This document shows, in pieces, positions 11,901 through 23,798 of a stretch of 64,000 nucleotides of DNA (position 1 is its first letter; each line of letters opens with the position of its first letter). Both the position numbers and the translations under genes were made by a program. The notes beneath the pieces were generated by a model, which saw only the letters and a list, made by a program, of their open reading frames with translations, ran no database searches and was not told where the DNA came from. This DNA comes from Plectrocnemia conspersa (taxonomy: Eukaryota > Arthropoda > Insecta > Trichoptera > Polycentropodidae). The stretch spans positions 62,001 to 126,000 of the forward strand of contig VTFK01000326.1 of assembly GCA_009617715.1 (NCBI GenBank), given 5' to 3'.

Positions 11901-14900
11901 ACATTTCTTTGTCATTCGTGTGAGATATAATGAAATTTAAAGACATAATAAATGCTGTAGCTTAAGTCACATCGTTTTACTTATTCTGAAAATATATATT
12001 GTAAATATCTTTTATAAGATTATTAGTCCACTAACTTTTTTCAAGATGGCGGCTATTCAAAACTATCAAAAAATCGAAGTTTTGATAAAAAAACTAGAAA
12101 AAAATTACGAATAACATATTTAATAAAAAAAATATTATTAAAATTAAAAATTTTTTTTAAAAAATTTGTTTTTTGTTAAAAAAAAATCCGCAAGAAAGAA
12201 GTAAACAGAGCTAGAATAATCTATAATATATAGTGAAATAATAAAAAAAAAACTTTTTTATTCACTTTTGTATATAAAAATACAAAAATCTGTCTAATTA
12301 CCGGTTTTTACGAAACGGATTTTTTACCAACATTTTTGAAGCTCGAAGTTTGCAAGTAGTGGTGGGCGGGGGAGGGGAGAATGAACAAGCTCAGTGGTTG
12401 ACCTTAAAAAGAGCAATATCTTTACCAATCAATGTAAAAGTCTTCAAATTTAACTGTTGATGTCAGTTTTAGCACATTTTACTTAATTCTTAGACGAACT
12501 AAAGGGTGTTTTAAAATTAACGCAAGATTTGAATTTGCCGTCATTTGTGCAGTAAATGTTGGCAGCCCTGAAAAAAAAATTTGACAGCTGAGAGCTTAGA
12601 GTTAGTAAAAATGGAGCGTTACACGATACAACAACGTGTTTTAATTATTGAACAATATCTAAAAAATAATGAAAGTTTGGCGGCCGCAATTCGAAAATTT
12701 AATACAAAATATGGTCGAATAGTGTTTTTAGTAGTGTTTTTAGTTGTCAACTGCGAAGAGATTAATTGAAAAATTCAGAGAGACTGGATCAGTTGGAGAC
12801 GCTAAACACACTGGTCATCCAAAAACAAGCCGTTCAAATGTCAATATCGAAGCAGTGCGTGAGAGTGTTGGTGAAAATCCCGGAACATCAATTCGGCGTC
12901 GTGGACAAGAATTGCAAATTTCAAGAAGCTCTTTACAGCGTATACTCACAAAATATGTCTTAGTGCTTACAAAATTCAATTTACACAACTCTCTTCGGTG
13001 TGCAACCATGCACACCGAAGAGAGTTCGTTGAATGGATTATTGAACATCAACAAGTGGATGCTGATTTTTCGAGCAAAATTATCCTAAGCGATGAGGTAC
13101 ATTTTCACCTTGAAGGTTTCGTTAATCGCAAAAATTGTCGTGTTTGGAGGCATCATTGGACCATACTTTTTTGAAAATGCGGCTGGTCAAGCAGTGACTT
13201 ACTGGTGCTCGATATCGCGACATAATAACACAGTTCTTTCTGCCGAAATTAGATGATATTGTTGTGGCCAATATGTGGTTTCAACAAGACGGTGTCACAT
13301 GCCTTACAGCCTGTGAAATAATTCAATTACTGCATCAGACATTTCCTGGTCGCGTTAATTTTGGAACACCCTTTATAAGCTACTTGTCCAAATGAGTTAC
13401 AAATTTATTGAAACCCGGTGAATTAACACAGCATAAACTAATTAAGGAATTACTGTTGGTTTTTTGGAGAGCATATTTATTCACTATGGCCAAAATCAGA
13501 CGGCAGTCTGGTGACATTGACAACAAATTCTTTGGTGTACCTCGACAAAATGATTACCACTGGCAGCGCCTCGTCCACCGATCTCTCCTATCACAATTTA
13601 TAATATAACATGTAACTAATTGGTATGTTAGTTAATAAATACTACTGCAGTGGCTTAATCTGTGTCTAATTGCCACCTGTCATCATCCGCCACCAAAGTT
13701 GTAAAGGAATTGCCACATAATTATGAGATTAAGGCAGATTAAGATGACGTATTACCTTCCGGAATCCCATTGATTTGTAGCGATTTATTTTTTGGAGTTA
13801 ATTAGTTACTATAACAAAGATAGTTTCACAAATGCATGTGTGGAATGTCATTCAAAACACCTACAAATGGTATATTATAGTATGTGCTGGTAGATGAAAG
13901 AAATTCAACATAAAACATCGTCTATGGTCAAGTGTTTAAGGATACGATATAACTGGGAACAAAACCCGGAAGAAGCTAAGTATGAGAGCTAGTATTATAT
14001 AAACATGTTAAATTTTATGTTATAGAAATCATTACGAACAAGTTGTATCGCCGTAGTATTGCTCTCAATAATTAGTATTGAAAGTACTAGTATGATGCGT
14101 AGTTTCGGTGTAATTGAGTGTGATAAAATAATCTTAGCATTAGCATTGTGTGGTTATTATGGGTTATTTTGTTATTATGAAAATGGAACAGATTATATAA
14201 ATAAAAATTTTACTTAGGCAAAGTATACGTACGTTCGTTTTCATGTGTTTGAGGAGGAGGTGTGGTCATCTCCTCGTCTATTTTGAGACACATCTTTCCA
14301 CTTAGTTGATATCTGGCTGGACACCAACACTCAGTGAAGGCACACGTAGCATTTATAATATCATCCGATTCTGTAACTTCTAAAGAAGACGGTTCTATAT
14401 CTTCAAATTCACAATTGTATCCATCTCCCACGTATTCGGGGTCGCATATGCAAGCGTATATTCCATCATCTGTTGGAGTGCATTGTGCGTATGGCGAACA
14501 GTTGCGTAAAACTTCACAGCTTCCGCTTACACTCTCAGCTTTGCAATCATGTCCGTTTCCGTAGTATCCTTCAATACATTGGCAGTAAGGAGCGTTTTCA
14601 ATTTCGACACACTGAGCATTATTGCCACATCGGTAGTTTTTGCACGAGGAAGCTTTGACGCAGATCTCGCCATTGTGTTCGTAACCGGCGTTGCACTGGC
14701 AGTAAGGATCATTTCCACGTTCGACGCAATGAGCATTATTGCTGCATCGGTAGCCTTTGCATGGGGAAGCTCTGATGCAGTTCTCGCCATTGTTTTCGTA
14801 GCCGGCGTTGCATTGGCAGTAAGGATCATTTCCACTTTCGACGCAGTGAGCATTATCACTGCATCGATAGTTTTTGCAAGGAGAGGTTTTGGTGCAATCC

Positions 14901-17900
14901 ATGCCATCGCCTTCGTAGCCGATGTTGCATTGGCAATAAGCGGCATCTCCATTTTCCATACATTGAGCATTACCGCCACATTGAAAGTTTTCGCAAGGGG
15001 AATTTCTAGCGCAGTCTACGCCATCACCTTCGTAGCCGGCGTTGCATTGGCATTGGAAGCTTCCCTCTAGGTTTATACACTTGGCGTCATTGTGGCAATT
15101 GTCATCACCCGTTGAGCATTCGTTAATGTCGAGGCAAGACGTTTCTTCACTTGAAATGTACACGGATTGATAACCTGGCCTACATATGCATTTGTACGAG
15201 TCGTCTTCTACTATGCAAGAGCTATATTCCCCGCAAACCTCCCTACCTTTGATGCAAGGGTCTTCTTGACCAAGAGGCACCACTTTACTGCTCATGCCGT
15301 ATCGTACAATTTTGTCTCTGGGCTCGTACGAAAGGAAAATCTTATTCATATTCAGGGAGAAAGGTTCAGAATCAATATTCTCTAGATTAGCATATTGGCA
15401 ATGATGATAAGTGATCATCTGCGTTATCTCGCATCTATATTCAGCCAATATTCCCCTGTTAGTGAAAGTCCTAGACGAACGAGAATGCAAAATACCCGGG
15501 CGTGAGAACGAATATTGTTCAACCAAATCCTCCATGTCTAATTTGGTACCGTGAGGGATTTTAGGTATAGATCCTTTCATTTCACCTTCCATGCGAAGCT
15601 GATCAAAAGCATCTAAGCCCATGTACATCATCACAATTGTAAGTTTTTGATTTGAATCGGGGAAGAGCATATTAACAGTATGATTAAAAACTCCGCCTGT
15701 TATTTGATAGCCGTTCTTTGTGTTTCCGATGGGCTTGGCAAACAACCACCCTATGGTGGATCCCAAGATGCTCATCGTTTGCATGCTGTATCCTAAATGA
15801 TCTGGGACATTCGCTAAAGCAGAATATGCTCTACCATCAGCAGTGACGACGTACGATTGAAAGTTCAGTTTTCTGAGATCTTCTCCGTTAATTTCGCCAC
15901 GAATTTTACCGTTAACCCTGAGAGGCATGTCTTTTCTAATGCACGATCTTCCATCGCCGTAGTAATCTGGATTGCATACGCAGCAAAAGCCGCGACCTTG
16001 ATCTATACATTGAGATTTATAATGACACTGCATCGCACCAGCCGTGGCACACGTGAGAGAAGATTGATTTTCAAGCTCGTCGTCATATAATTCAGGTACT
16101 TCTACTTTATCTTCAACGTTTCCTACTCTGAAAATGTACTTTCCTGTTTCACCACAGTTGGAAGATCTGCAAAATATAAGCAATTCATTAATTAACAATA
16201 AATAGATTCTTATATACATAATATGACTCAAAAAACAAATAGATTTTTTTTAATAAAATGGTAAAATAAGCTCATTTCAAATTCATTCTTAAAGTTTTAA
16301 TTACAAATTTCACTAAAATGAAATACTAGCATTTTTTTACAGGAAGTGCGATTTATAATAAACTTAGGCTTAGACAAGAATAAGCTTTAGAGATGCTCTT
16401 ATGTAGCAATGTCACAAGTGGAGCATACAAAACACTTATATGAACAGACAGATAGAAATAATTTGAAAAACACACATTGAACAAAAAGGGGGTAAAGTAT
16501 GGTACAAAACTAGTACTTCCTGTGAAGGTAAAGCTGATTATTACTCCTTTGCCCTTATGTATCGCGAATTATAAAAAGTACACATTTTATCCTTCCTTTG
16601 ATTAGATCTCATTATCAAGAATATGATTCTTTTGGAACAGTATATTTAAGAGTATATTTATAGTCTTTTAAAATGATTTTTGATATGGTTGTGGCATTAA
16701 TGTTCTTGTGATATCTCTACAGCTAATTTATGTTTAAATAGTTTCAGTGTCCGTGAAATTGATTTAAAATCATCTATTAAATGTCATTGGATTGAGCTTT
16801 TTCATTTTTGAAGTGAGATATATAAAACATGAAACATCTGTTCGTTTTTTTTAGTCATCCTATACATATTGAATAATATATTTACGATGCAATGTTGCGA
16901 ACTCTTTCCTTTCCGGAGATTTTCAATACATGTGACTGTCCTTCTATAGACGTTAATCCTACTTGAGCTCTGACATCAGGTAAGCCTGATACTTGAGGCA
17001 TGGCTTGAATCCATTGAATTCCGTCATCTGGATACATGAAGATGACGTAGCTTTCGTTTCCACCGCTTATAATCACCGCTTGGAAGGTGTTAGTTTTGTC
17101 GTCTTTATTTTTGTAGTAACCAACGTTGGACCACGTTGCAATGAATACGCTCTCGGGGATAAAATAGTTGTGCGTGGGATAACATATTCTTATGTCTTCT
17201 TCTGCCTTTGCGAGGCTGTAAGCATCTTGTGTTTCTCTATAATATACCACCCCCGATTTCGTTGTGTCTACGTTGGAATAAAATGGCGCTATGATTGGGT
17301 AGCCAAGAGGAAACTCTCCATTTATGAACGATGCTATGTCTGTGGAGAAAGAGAGACTGCCATCTGTGTTGACCTAAAAATATTATATTGTATTAAAAAA
17401 TCAGAGTTCAAACTCGAAGATTTATCAATACACTTTCACGACCCAAATTTTCTCGGAATAAAGGAAATAATGAAGCAATAATCGTAAACATGACCAATTA
17501 ATGCGTACACTTCTTACGCATAAAGATAAACGGACAGTTGAGTTATGGAGATTAAATACATATGTACATATGTAAAAATAGTAAAAAAATTAATATTTTT
17601 TTATTATAAGATAATATATATACATATATTCACAGCTAATTAAAACTAGTAGAAATAATTTATGTATATAATATTTTATATTCCTATATGGATTTCTACA
17701 AAAAATTTTAGAGTCTTCTAAGAACTGTAAATTTAGAATAATAATATGTATAATAATATAACTTTATTAGACGTCCATATTCAATATTGTACATGAATTG
17801 ATATATGCACTATATTTCGTATGCTCGAGAAACTTGTAAATGGCTAGACTTAGAATTAGCGAAGAAAAGAAAACGCTGACTTTACTTTTATTTAGGAGGT

Positions 17901-20669
17901 AAATATATAATTTACGTTAAGAATAAAAATTAATATATTTTTGTGAAATATACTCTGTACCAATAATGATTTAGGGATAAGAATAAATGTTTTTATGAAA
18001 CTGTAAAATAAATAGCTAAATTATGAACTATCTATTTTTATCTTAAATATGTTTTACTGAAGCTTATCTTATTCATGCTCTTTATAAAAACATCGTTAGC
18101 TATATTATTTGTAAGCAAATATTTTAGATTTTAGAAAATATTAAAAATTCTCTACATATCATGAAACATGAGACGTTACCGTATGATTTAACTGAAAATT
18201 ACAATTTTCTTAGCAAAAATCGAAAAAATGTGTATAAAAGGTAAACATACATAAAATATTATATTAACATATCTACAATATAAGTTTTTGAAACACTTCA
18301 ATAATAAAACTTTGTATTCTAGCTATAAATTGTACATGTCTTGATATATTGAAATAACGTTAATGTCAGTTAATATTTTTGTCAAGTGATCTTAATTAAA
18401 TACTTTTCATATTCTTTATATATGTAAGTATAAAAAATACAATTGTTCATAAAATATTTTGGAAATGTCTGATCATGAAACAACTTTACTGAACTACATG
18501 GAAACAAACAAATTTTATCAAGCATTGTCCAATTTTATGATCAAATGTTTACCTCTTTCTACAATATATATATATAATTTTCAGGAGTAGAGCTTTTATT
18601 TATAGTATCGTATAACGTAATAAAATAACGTTAGTAACTTTACTATCATATTTTTTATAAAGAATGTGAAATTTGTCTGATTATATCTAACATTTAAAAT
18701 ATGTTCATTTGCTCTACATTTTTCTATTTATTGTATGATTGTATTATATATGATTTTCTTATAAAAAAAAAAAATCTAACATTTCTACTCGAGAATTTCT
18801 CAAAATAAATGCCAAATCGAAAATTTTCATTTATTGAGATATATTGTAATTTTCGAGAATTTTTATAAAAACTTTTTTGAAATTTACTGTACGAATATTT
18901 TTTAATGTTTTATAACTGCGGCATAAAAAAGAATGGGTCTGAGCTAGATGTTTTTTTTTTTAATAGAGGTTGAAAGTATTAGAATGGAAAAAAAATGTTT
19001 ACGATTTTGGACTGATCTTTGCTTTGTAATCTAAGAAAGGCATTATCTTTTCAGTACGATAGACAAATGGTATATGTACGTCTCTATTAACCTGAAAGAC
19101 CTGGGTTCGAATCTCATATCCATGTTAGTGTTTTTAAATTTCTATCGTGTCTGGGAGATCGGGATTAGTGATTATTATATAATTACAATTCCGGTCAATC
19201 ATCACAAATAAAGTTTTTCTAGTCTCACGGATGAATATCGTAATAATTAATTAAAATCGAGCTTGGTTGTACATATCAGATAATAAAACATTCTAATAAT
19301 GAGCTATCTCAGCTCATGGAGAATATCTAGAAGATATTATTATAATTATATTTAACTAATGTTTTTAAATTATATTTGTAGCAGAAAACATAAAGTGTCT
19401 CAAAATTATTAGAAACAATGATTTGGTTAAGGTATATGTGTAATATTTTAATATAAATTTCTTCGAAAATATATGCAGCATAATGTTATTACATTTTCAT
19501 ATTATGGTAAAGTAATGTTTAATATTGTTTCTTTAGTTCTTTAAACAATTTCTATAATTGTATATACGTATATACATAAGTATGTGTACATTAAACAATC
19601 GTATGGATGTATTACTAAATTCTGTTTAAAATACTACCGTACTTTTATATGTGAATTATAAAGCACATTCATTATAAAATAAACAAAGATTTTGTTAATT
19701 TCTATTATTATTTTAATTCGAAACGAGCGCAGTGTCAAAGTTTTGCTGTTGATTTGTGAGGTTGAATGTCAACTCTAAAAGTTCGCGATTATTTTTTAAT
19801 TCAGATCTAATAAAAAAATACATTTAAAAACTTCATTAAACCAACCGTTATATATATGGTATAAAAATCGATATATCCATCACACCATACTTATTCTATG
19901 TAATAATATAAGTTTTAGTCCGTAATATAGCATACATCACATTATCAATTCTATAAATACTTATAGTTCGTATCAATCGCTTTTATCTAAGGTCTAAGTG
20001 CTCAAGACAAAAACTTGTGTTGGGTTCATTGGTTTATAGTTGGCGAGGTTCTTTATATTCATAAACACATTTTAATGTGTCACATATTCGTGTGTGAGTA
20101 CGTGTTAAATAACAAAATAAAACACTCATGCTAATGATCTGTGAACTTTGGGCGCCGATAGCCCCCCTTTATCTATTGTGGAACTGTATTTGTAGCCAAT
20201 ACCACGGAAAGTTCTCGATGTGACAAATTTAGAAAATAATGCTTGTTTTAGCACGTTATATAATATAAGTAGCAAGTAAAGGGACCAAAAGCCGAACTTG
20301 TTCTCCGATACACGTTTTTAAGCTGCATTTCCTTATTTGGAACGAATAAGTTTTTTATTGTAAAATAATGCTTAAATTGAAAGCTTTGTCTCTTATATGA
20401 AACACTAATCTAAAAGTTAGATTATTGAAGTTAAATAATATAAATAAATATCTTACGTATATGGAATAGTAAGGTTCACCGAAGAACGTAATGGGGTGCT
20501 TCAGAGTTATCTCTCTAGAAGAGATCTCGTCGCCGGGTGGAAGTTCTTGGTCAAGTCCCCGGCCGTTGGTGTAAAAATCATCTCGAGTGAGGGCGTAGGC
20601 CCCCGGAGCCCCCAGCAGGCTCAGGAGCCCCAGGAGCCCTAGGCCGACGACTGTTGCAGCCGCCCGCAT
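8904..20669 (-). CDS. Ndg: Nidogen (entactin), basement-membrane linker
   Basis: A secreted glycoprotein that bridges laminin and collagen IV networks. Exons (minus): 20669-20457, 17373-16886, 16166-14233, 11139-10999, 10928-9930, 9854-9679, 9509-9229, 9156-8904; 4485 bases, 1494 residues, frame kept throughout. Residues 1-27 are a signal peptide (LGLLGLLSLLGAPGAYA). The NIDO domain spans about 60-235 (ITFFGEPYYSIYVNTDG across the first junction; FIATWSNVGYY). One EGF module precedes the G2F barrel (about 315-532). Then come about seven EGF modules in exon 3, a cysteine-rich segment in exon 4, six EGF modules in exon 5, LY repeats with NIYWTD, LVFWSDWN and YYWTDW, and a final EGF ending in NDD-stop. 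The exon 3 donor (GTACGT at 14232) was preferred to a read-on stop at 14210 because it restores frame with exon 4. Four exon 3 modules are near-identical 39-residue units. Introns 1 and 3, each about 3.1 kb, carry repeats. Confidence 0.94.
9930..10928 (-). other. Ndg: Nidogen exon with six EGF modules and first LY repeats
   Basis: This single 999-base exon carries six EGF-like modules, each ending in a CxCxxGYxGxGxxC-type pattern (for example CICQSGYEGNGLVC, CQCEQGYHGDGVIKC, CECILGYIGNGTSC). It then runs into the beta-propeller with RVYWSDIISRMIKSSNYDG. Its acceptor follows TATTTTAG and its donor is ATG|GTAAAA. Confidence 0.85.
11176..11238. repeat. 63-base hairpin insertion flanked by a 10-base direct repeat
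   Basis: Arms GTCGGTGAGATATTTT (11182-11197) and its exact inverse (ending 11230) flank a short loop. The whole unit lies between two copies of TATAAAGTTA (11166-11175 and 11239-11248). That layout resembles a very small palindromic mobile element with a target-site duplication. It sits in nidogen intron 3 just upstream of exon 4. Confidence 0.6.
12502..13373 (+). mobile_element. Non-autonomous Tc1/mariner element with terminal repeats and TA duplication
   Basis: The ends AAGGGTGTTTTAAAATTAAC (12502) and the inverse of AAGGGTGTTCCAAAATTAAC (13373) match at 18 of 20 bases, and TA flanks both sides (12500-12501, 13374-13375). Inside, the transposase starts at 12611 (MERYTIQQRVLIIEQYL...) and is broken after KFNTKYGR. 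It resumes in another frame with AKRLIEKFRETGSVG and TSIRRRGQELQISRSSLQRI, then REFVEWIIEHQQVDADFSSK, SDEVHFHLEGFVNRKNCRVW and ARYRDIITQFFLPKLDDIV. It stops short after a WFQQDG region, so the third catalytic block and C-terminus are deleted. It lies antisense in nidogen intron 3. It cannot move by itself. Confidence 0.9.
14534..15001 (-). repeat. Ndg: Four tandem 117-base EGF units within nidogen exon 3
   Basis: Units 15001-14885, 14884-14768, 14767-14651 and 14650-14534 each encode exactly 39 residues, beginning SPC or SSC and containing CQCNAGYE or a close variant. Units 2 and 3 share 32 of 39 residues and also long stretches of identical DNA. They form a coding minisatellite-like array, and their regular composition also creates long open frames on the opposite strand (14549-15070), which I regard as spurious. 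Confidence 0.88.
18785..19040 (+). repeat. Dispersed repeat family, copy 1
   Basis: Shares an ordered set of words with 36670-36915 and 62525-62785: a CTCGAGAATTT-type start, TACGAATATTTTT, AATGTTTTACAACCGC-like, GCATAAAAAAG, GGGTC and AGATGTTT. These are followed by a T-rich stretch, AGTATTTTAATAG-like and GTTTACGATTTT, and with copy 3 also CTTTGCTTTG. No coding sequence or inverted ends were seen. Confidence 0.65.
19045..19272 (+). mobile_element. tRNA-derived SINE, most complete copy
   Basis: An A-box-like TAGACAAATGG at 19060-19070 and a B box GGTTCGAATC at 19104-19113 start 44 bases apart, as in a tRNA gene. Between them CCTGAAAGACCTG resembles an anticodon-arm to variable-loop region. 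The sequence then leaves the tRNA pattern and continues into a body shared with 35721-35870 (minus) and 675-805 (minus), ending near GAGCTTGGTTGTAC. It is not a functional tRNA: the acceptor stem does not close and the 3' side is non-tRNA. Confidence 0.65.
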
Positions 20670-23600
20670 CGCTCAAGAGTTAACACCATACTGATGATGT
20701 CTTGAACCATGGCGATGAATAGCGATGCGGGTATCCTAAATTCTCAAAACTGATACCAATTGGGTGCCATTAAAGCGGTTCTAAATTTATCGGCGTAGTT
20801 GAAACGCGACACTAAATTAATTAGCTAATTTATATCGATTTTTCAACACTAGACTTAATTAAGATTAATTAATTTATTGTCGCTGTTCTTTGTACATAAC
20901 TAAATAATTATTTTGTATATACAGGATGTTAAGATAGATTTTTGGCTATTAAAGGCTTTTAAATTATGTCGCAAAATAAACTTGCGAGTGAATTACGATA
21001 TTTTTATCAAAAAGTTCTGCTGCAACTTTGAAAAATAATAATATTATAATGTTAGCAGGTACATATAAAATATAAAGCCCTCAGATATAAACATGTTAAC
21101 TAACATCTTTTCATGTAAACACTACTAAGAAATGTAGAATTAACAAGTAAAAAATAGGTTAATTTCACTTTTCTATGGAAACTAAATAGATCGAAAATAA
21201 TATATTGAAAAATTATATAGTTAACACGTTCTTATCATCAATTCGGTTATGTAGGTTAATGCGTATTTTATTAACGATCTGGCAAATTATTAGCCGAGAC
21301 AAAAATAATATATATTATAATAATCTTAAAAGTTTATTTTTTTAAATTAAAGGAATTGTTCAAATATCTTTATCAGCAATTGAAATGCAAAATGATTGAG
21401 CTGTAGTATACATTTTATTGCATAAATAATTATGTATCTATATATAAGTGTTAGTATCGGGTGGCAATGTCAAATGCGAAAGAGTCCAGATGAATTAAAG
21501 TAATTGGTTAGGTTATAGATTCTGAATTTAAAGCGCTATGGAAATGTTTTGGATGTAATACATTACTTATAATATTGAGTACCTAACCTAAGTTATTACT
21601 TTAATTTACATCATTTTTATTTTATTAAAATTATTATCTTAGTCTAGATTATTAGGCTAATTATTTATAGAAGAAAGGTTGAAAAAAACCTATGTGCGGA
21701 GTGAAATTAATTAAAGTATTTATTAAAACATAAAAGTAAAATGATCGGCAATAAATCACATGTAAAGTAATATACAAGTATTTTGGAATCATCGAAACTT
21801 GTCGCCGAATTCTGCAAAATGCGTAATAAATCTAAAATATATTTAATAGTTTATTGGAAATGTATAATTAAAAAGATATTTCCAGATAAACTGAAACTTC
21901 CTGTTTTGATTTAAATAGAAGCTTTAGATGTTTAAAATTTATTGCCATACTAAATTATGTGAAAATGAATGTTTTGATTTAAGATTTCACTAAAGAAATA
22001 CGTTATAAATATATGTATAATATTATAGATATAAATATCGTAATATATCATATTTTTCAAATATTTTGATAAAATTAGGTTAATTATCTCGTAAAATTTA
22101 TTTTTTATAATTTCTAATTTTGTTGTGGATCTGAATTGTTTAGCTCTAATATCACAAATGTCCATCGTAAGGATTCTTTTCTACAATATATAGGTATGCA
22201 AATATTTTTTATTTCTATATAGTATGCAAAGTTATTTCACTTTAAGCAGTTTATTTTGCTTTACATTTTTTTAACTTTTAATTAAACATTTTATTTGCGT
22301 TAGTCGGCTTTACTTCACACACGTCACAGGCAGACATAAACAATCCTTAAATCAATAGATAGTTAGATATCGTTTATGTCTATCTCCTTAAATCAATAGC
22401 GTCTAGAAATGGTTTATCTAAGCATCAACCAATATGACGATACAGTACGATACTATATTTAAAGTGAAGTATATTGAAAATCGTTGAGAGTAGTGTAACA
22501 TAATAATTAAAAGAGTAGACTAATATAGTATGTTGCAATGGTGTTTTCAAACAATTTATTGAACCAAACGCACTTACATTATATACGGTCGTAATTTTTA
22601 ATTACCAACGAAGCGTTGGGGTTGTGTAATACTAATTTAGTCCAATTAACAATGTTACGCATTTGTGTTGTCCATACGAGTGAGAAATTTGATCAGTAAA
22701 ATTTTTGTAAAGTCTGAAAATTGTTTTGAGAAAGGGACAGATAAACTTTTTTTGACCGGAAGGCAACATGGTTTGTGCATTTGCTTCTTTGCCGGAGAGT
22801 CGACCCCGGTATGAAAAAAAGGTATATTGTTTAGTCCAGACGTGTTTTTCCAGATTAAATTTCTTATTGTGCCGCAAATACATTCTTCATCTCTGCAGAT
22901 ATTGTTAATATAAAGTTTTTCCATTTGCAGTATGCGGCAAGCGTGAATATTAAAATGTTCTACGAAGCACCACATTTAAAGATATGGATACGAATACGAA
23001 AACTTTTTATAATTTCTGACATTGCTTTTAAGTTATTAGGTTGACTTTTAAATTCGAATTCAAATATAGATCACAATTTATTTTACAGTTATCAACAGTT
23101 TCTGTCAAAATTATTTTTAAATTTTGGCAAAATTCTATAAATGGATGTATGCAAACAATGACGTTTAAACAATAAGTTGATTTATTTCTGAATAGTTAAA
23201 ATATTCTTAAACTCGTCCCACGGTTCTTTCATTGGATAAAAGTGGGTCTCAGTTTGAAATTTTTTGCCAGTAAACGACCCAAATAATCCTGATAATATCA
23301 CTATTGATCATATGAACATTTACTACAAATAGGGTTATCGTATTTTTTACTATAAATACGTAAAAATTATCAGAATGTAGATTAAAAACAGAAATACAAG
23401 TAGTTTGTACGAATTATAGTATAACAATGATAAGATTTTTTTAAAAATATAAATAATTTTGTTTTAATATATTGAAAAAAATAACTACTGTATTATATTT
23501 TATATTTTATTATAATTTATTCTTAAAAAAAAACCTACTGTGAAAAAAATATTTTTTTTTGGGATAGAGAGATTGAAATTATTTTATTGGAAATTAAAGA

Positions 23601-23798
23601 CATATTGTTCTATATTGTATAGCTTCAAATAGTCAATATAAATAGTTAAAAGTATAGACAAATAGTTAATGTTATGTAACTGTATGTTTAATTATATTTC
23701 AATGTAAAATAAAATAAAAAAAATACGTACTACTATTGCTATTGCTTTATATGACGGATAAAAAGCATTTTATTAAAAATATGGTAAATAATTTAAGG
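20670..23798. other. Intergenic region upstream of nidogen
   Basis: The nidogen 5' UTR and promoter must begin here; the part to about 20760 is richer in GC, consistent with 5' UTR. The rest is AT-rich. A 40-odd base unit starting CCTTAAATCAATAG occurs twice at about 22345-22420. On the minus strand two overlapping open frames (22975-22632) contain no domain I recognise. Confidence 0.45.

Larger units (their letters stand above)
11140..14232 (-). other. Nidogen intron 3 (3.1 kb), rich in mobile-element sequence
   Basis: This intron separates the G2F/EGF exon from the small exon at 11139-10999. It contains the hairpin at 11176-11238 and the deleted mariner at 12502-13373. It also has a stretch at about 13650-13750 where GGCTTAATCTG and CAGATTAAG face each other and AATTGCCAC recurs. 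No further nidogen exon was found in it, although a small one could be missed. Confidence 0.7.
17374..20456 (-). other. Nidogen intron 1 (3.1 kb)
   Basis: Between the signal-peptide exon and the NIDO exon. Mostly AT-rich sequence; it carries one copy of the unclassified dispersed repeat (18785-19040) and directly after it the most complete SINE copy (19045-19272), both on the plus strand. First introns of matrix genes often hold enhancers, but I see no specific motif to name. Confidence 0.7.

Noticed and set aside
14527..14979. 150-codon minus-strand frame overlapping nidogen exon 3
   Set aside because: A shifted frame through the same EGF array; the nidogen frame has the conserved cysteines.
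14549..15070. 173-codon open frame on the plus strand
   Set aside because: It is the mirror of the tandem EGF units of nidogen; the 117-base periodicity (a multiple of 3) keeps the opposite strand open. No independent domain.
19045..19120. Functional tRNA gene
   Set aside because: A and B boxes are well placed, but the acceptor stem does not pair and the sequence continues into a body repeated elsewhere, so it is a SINE head.
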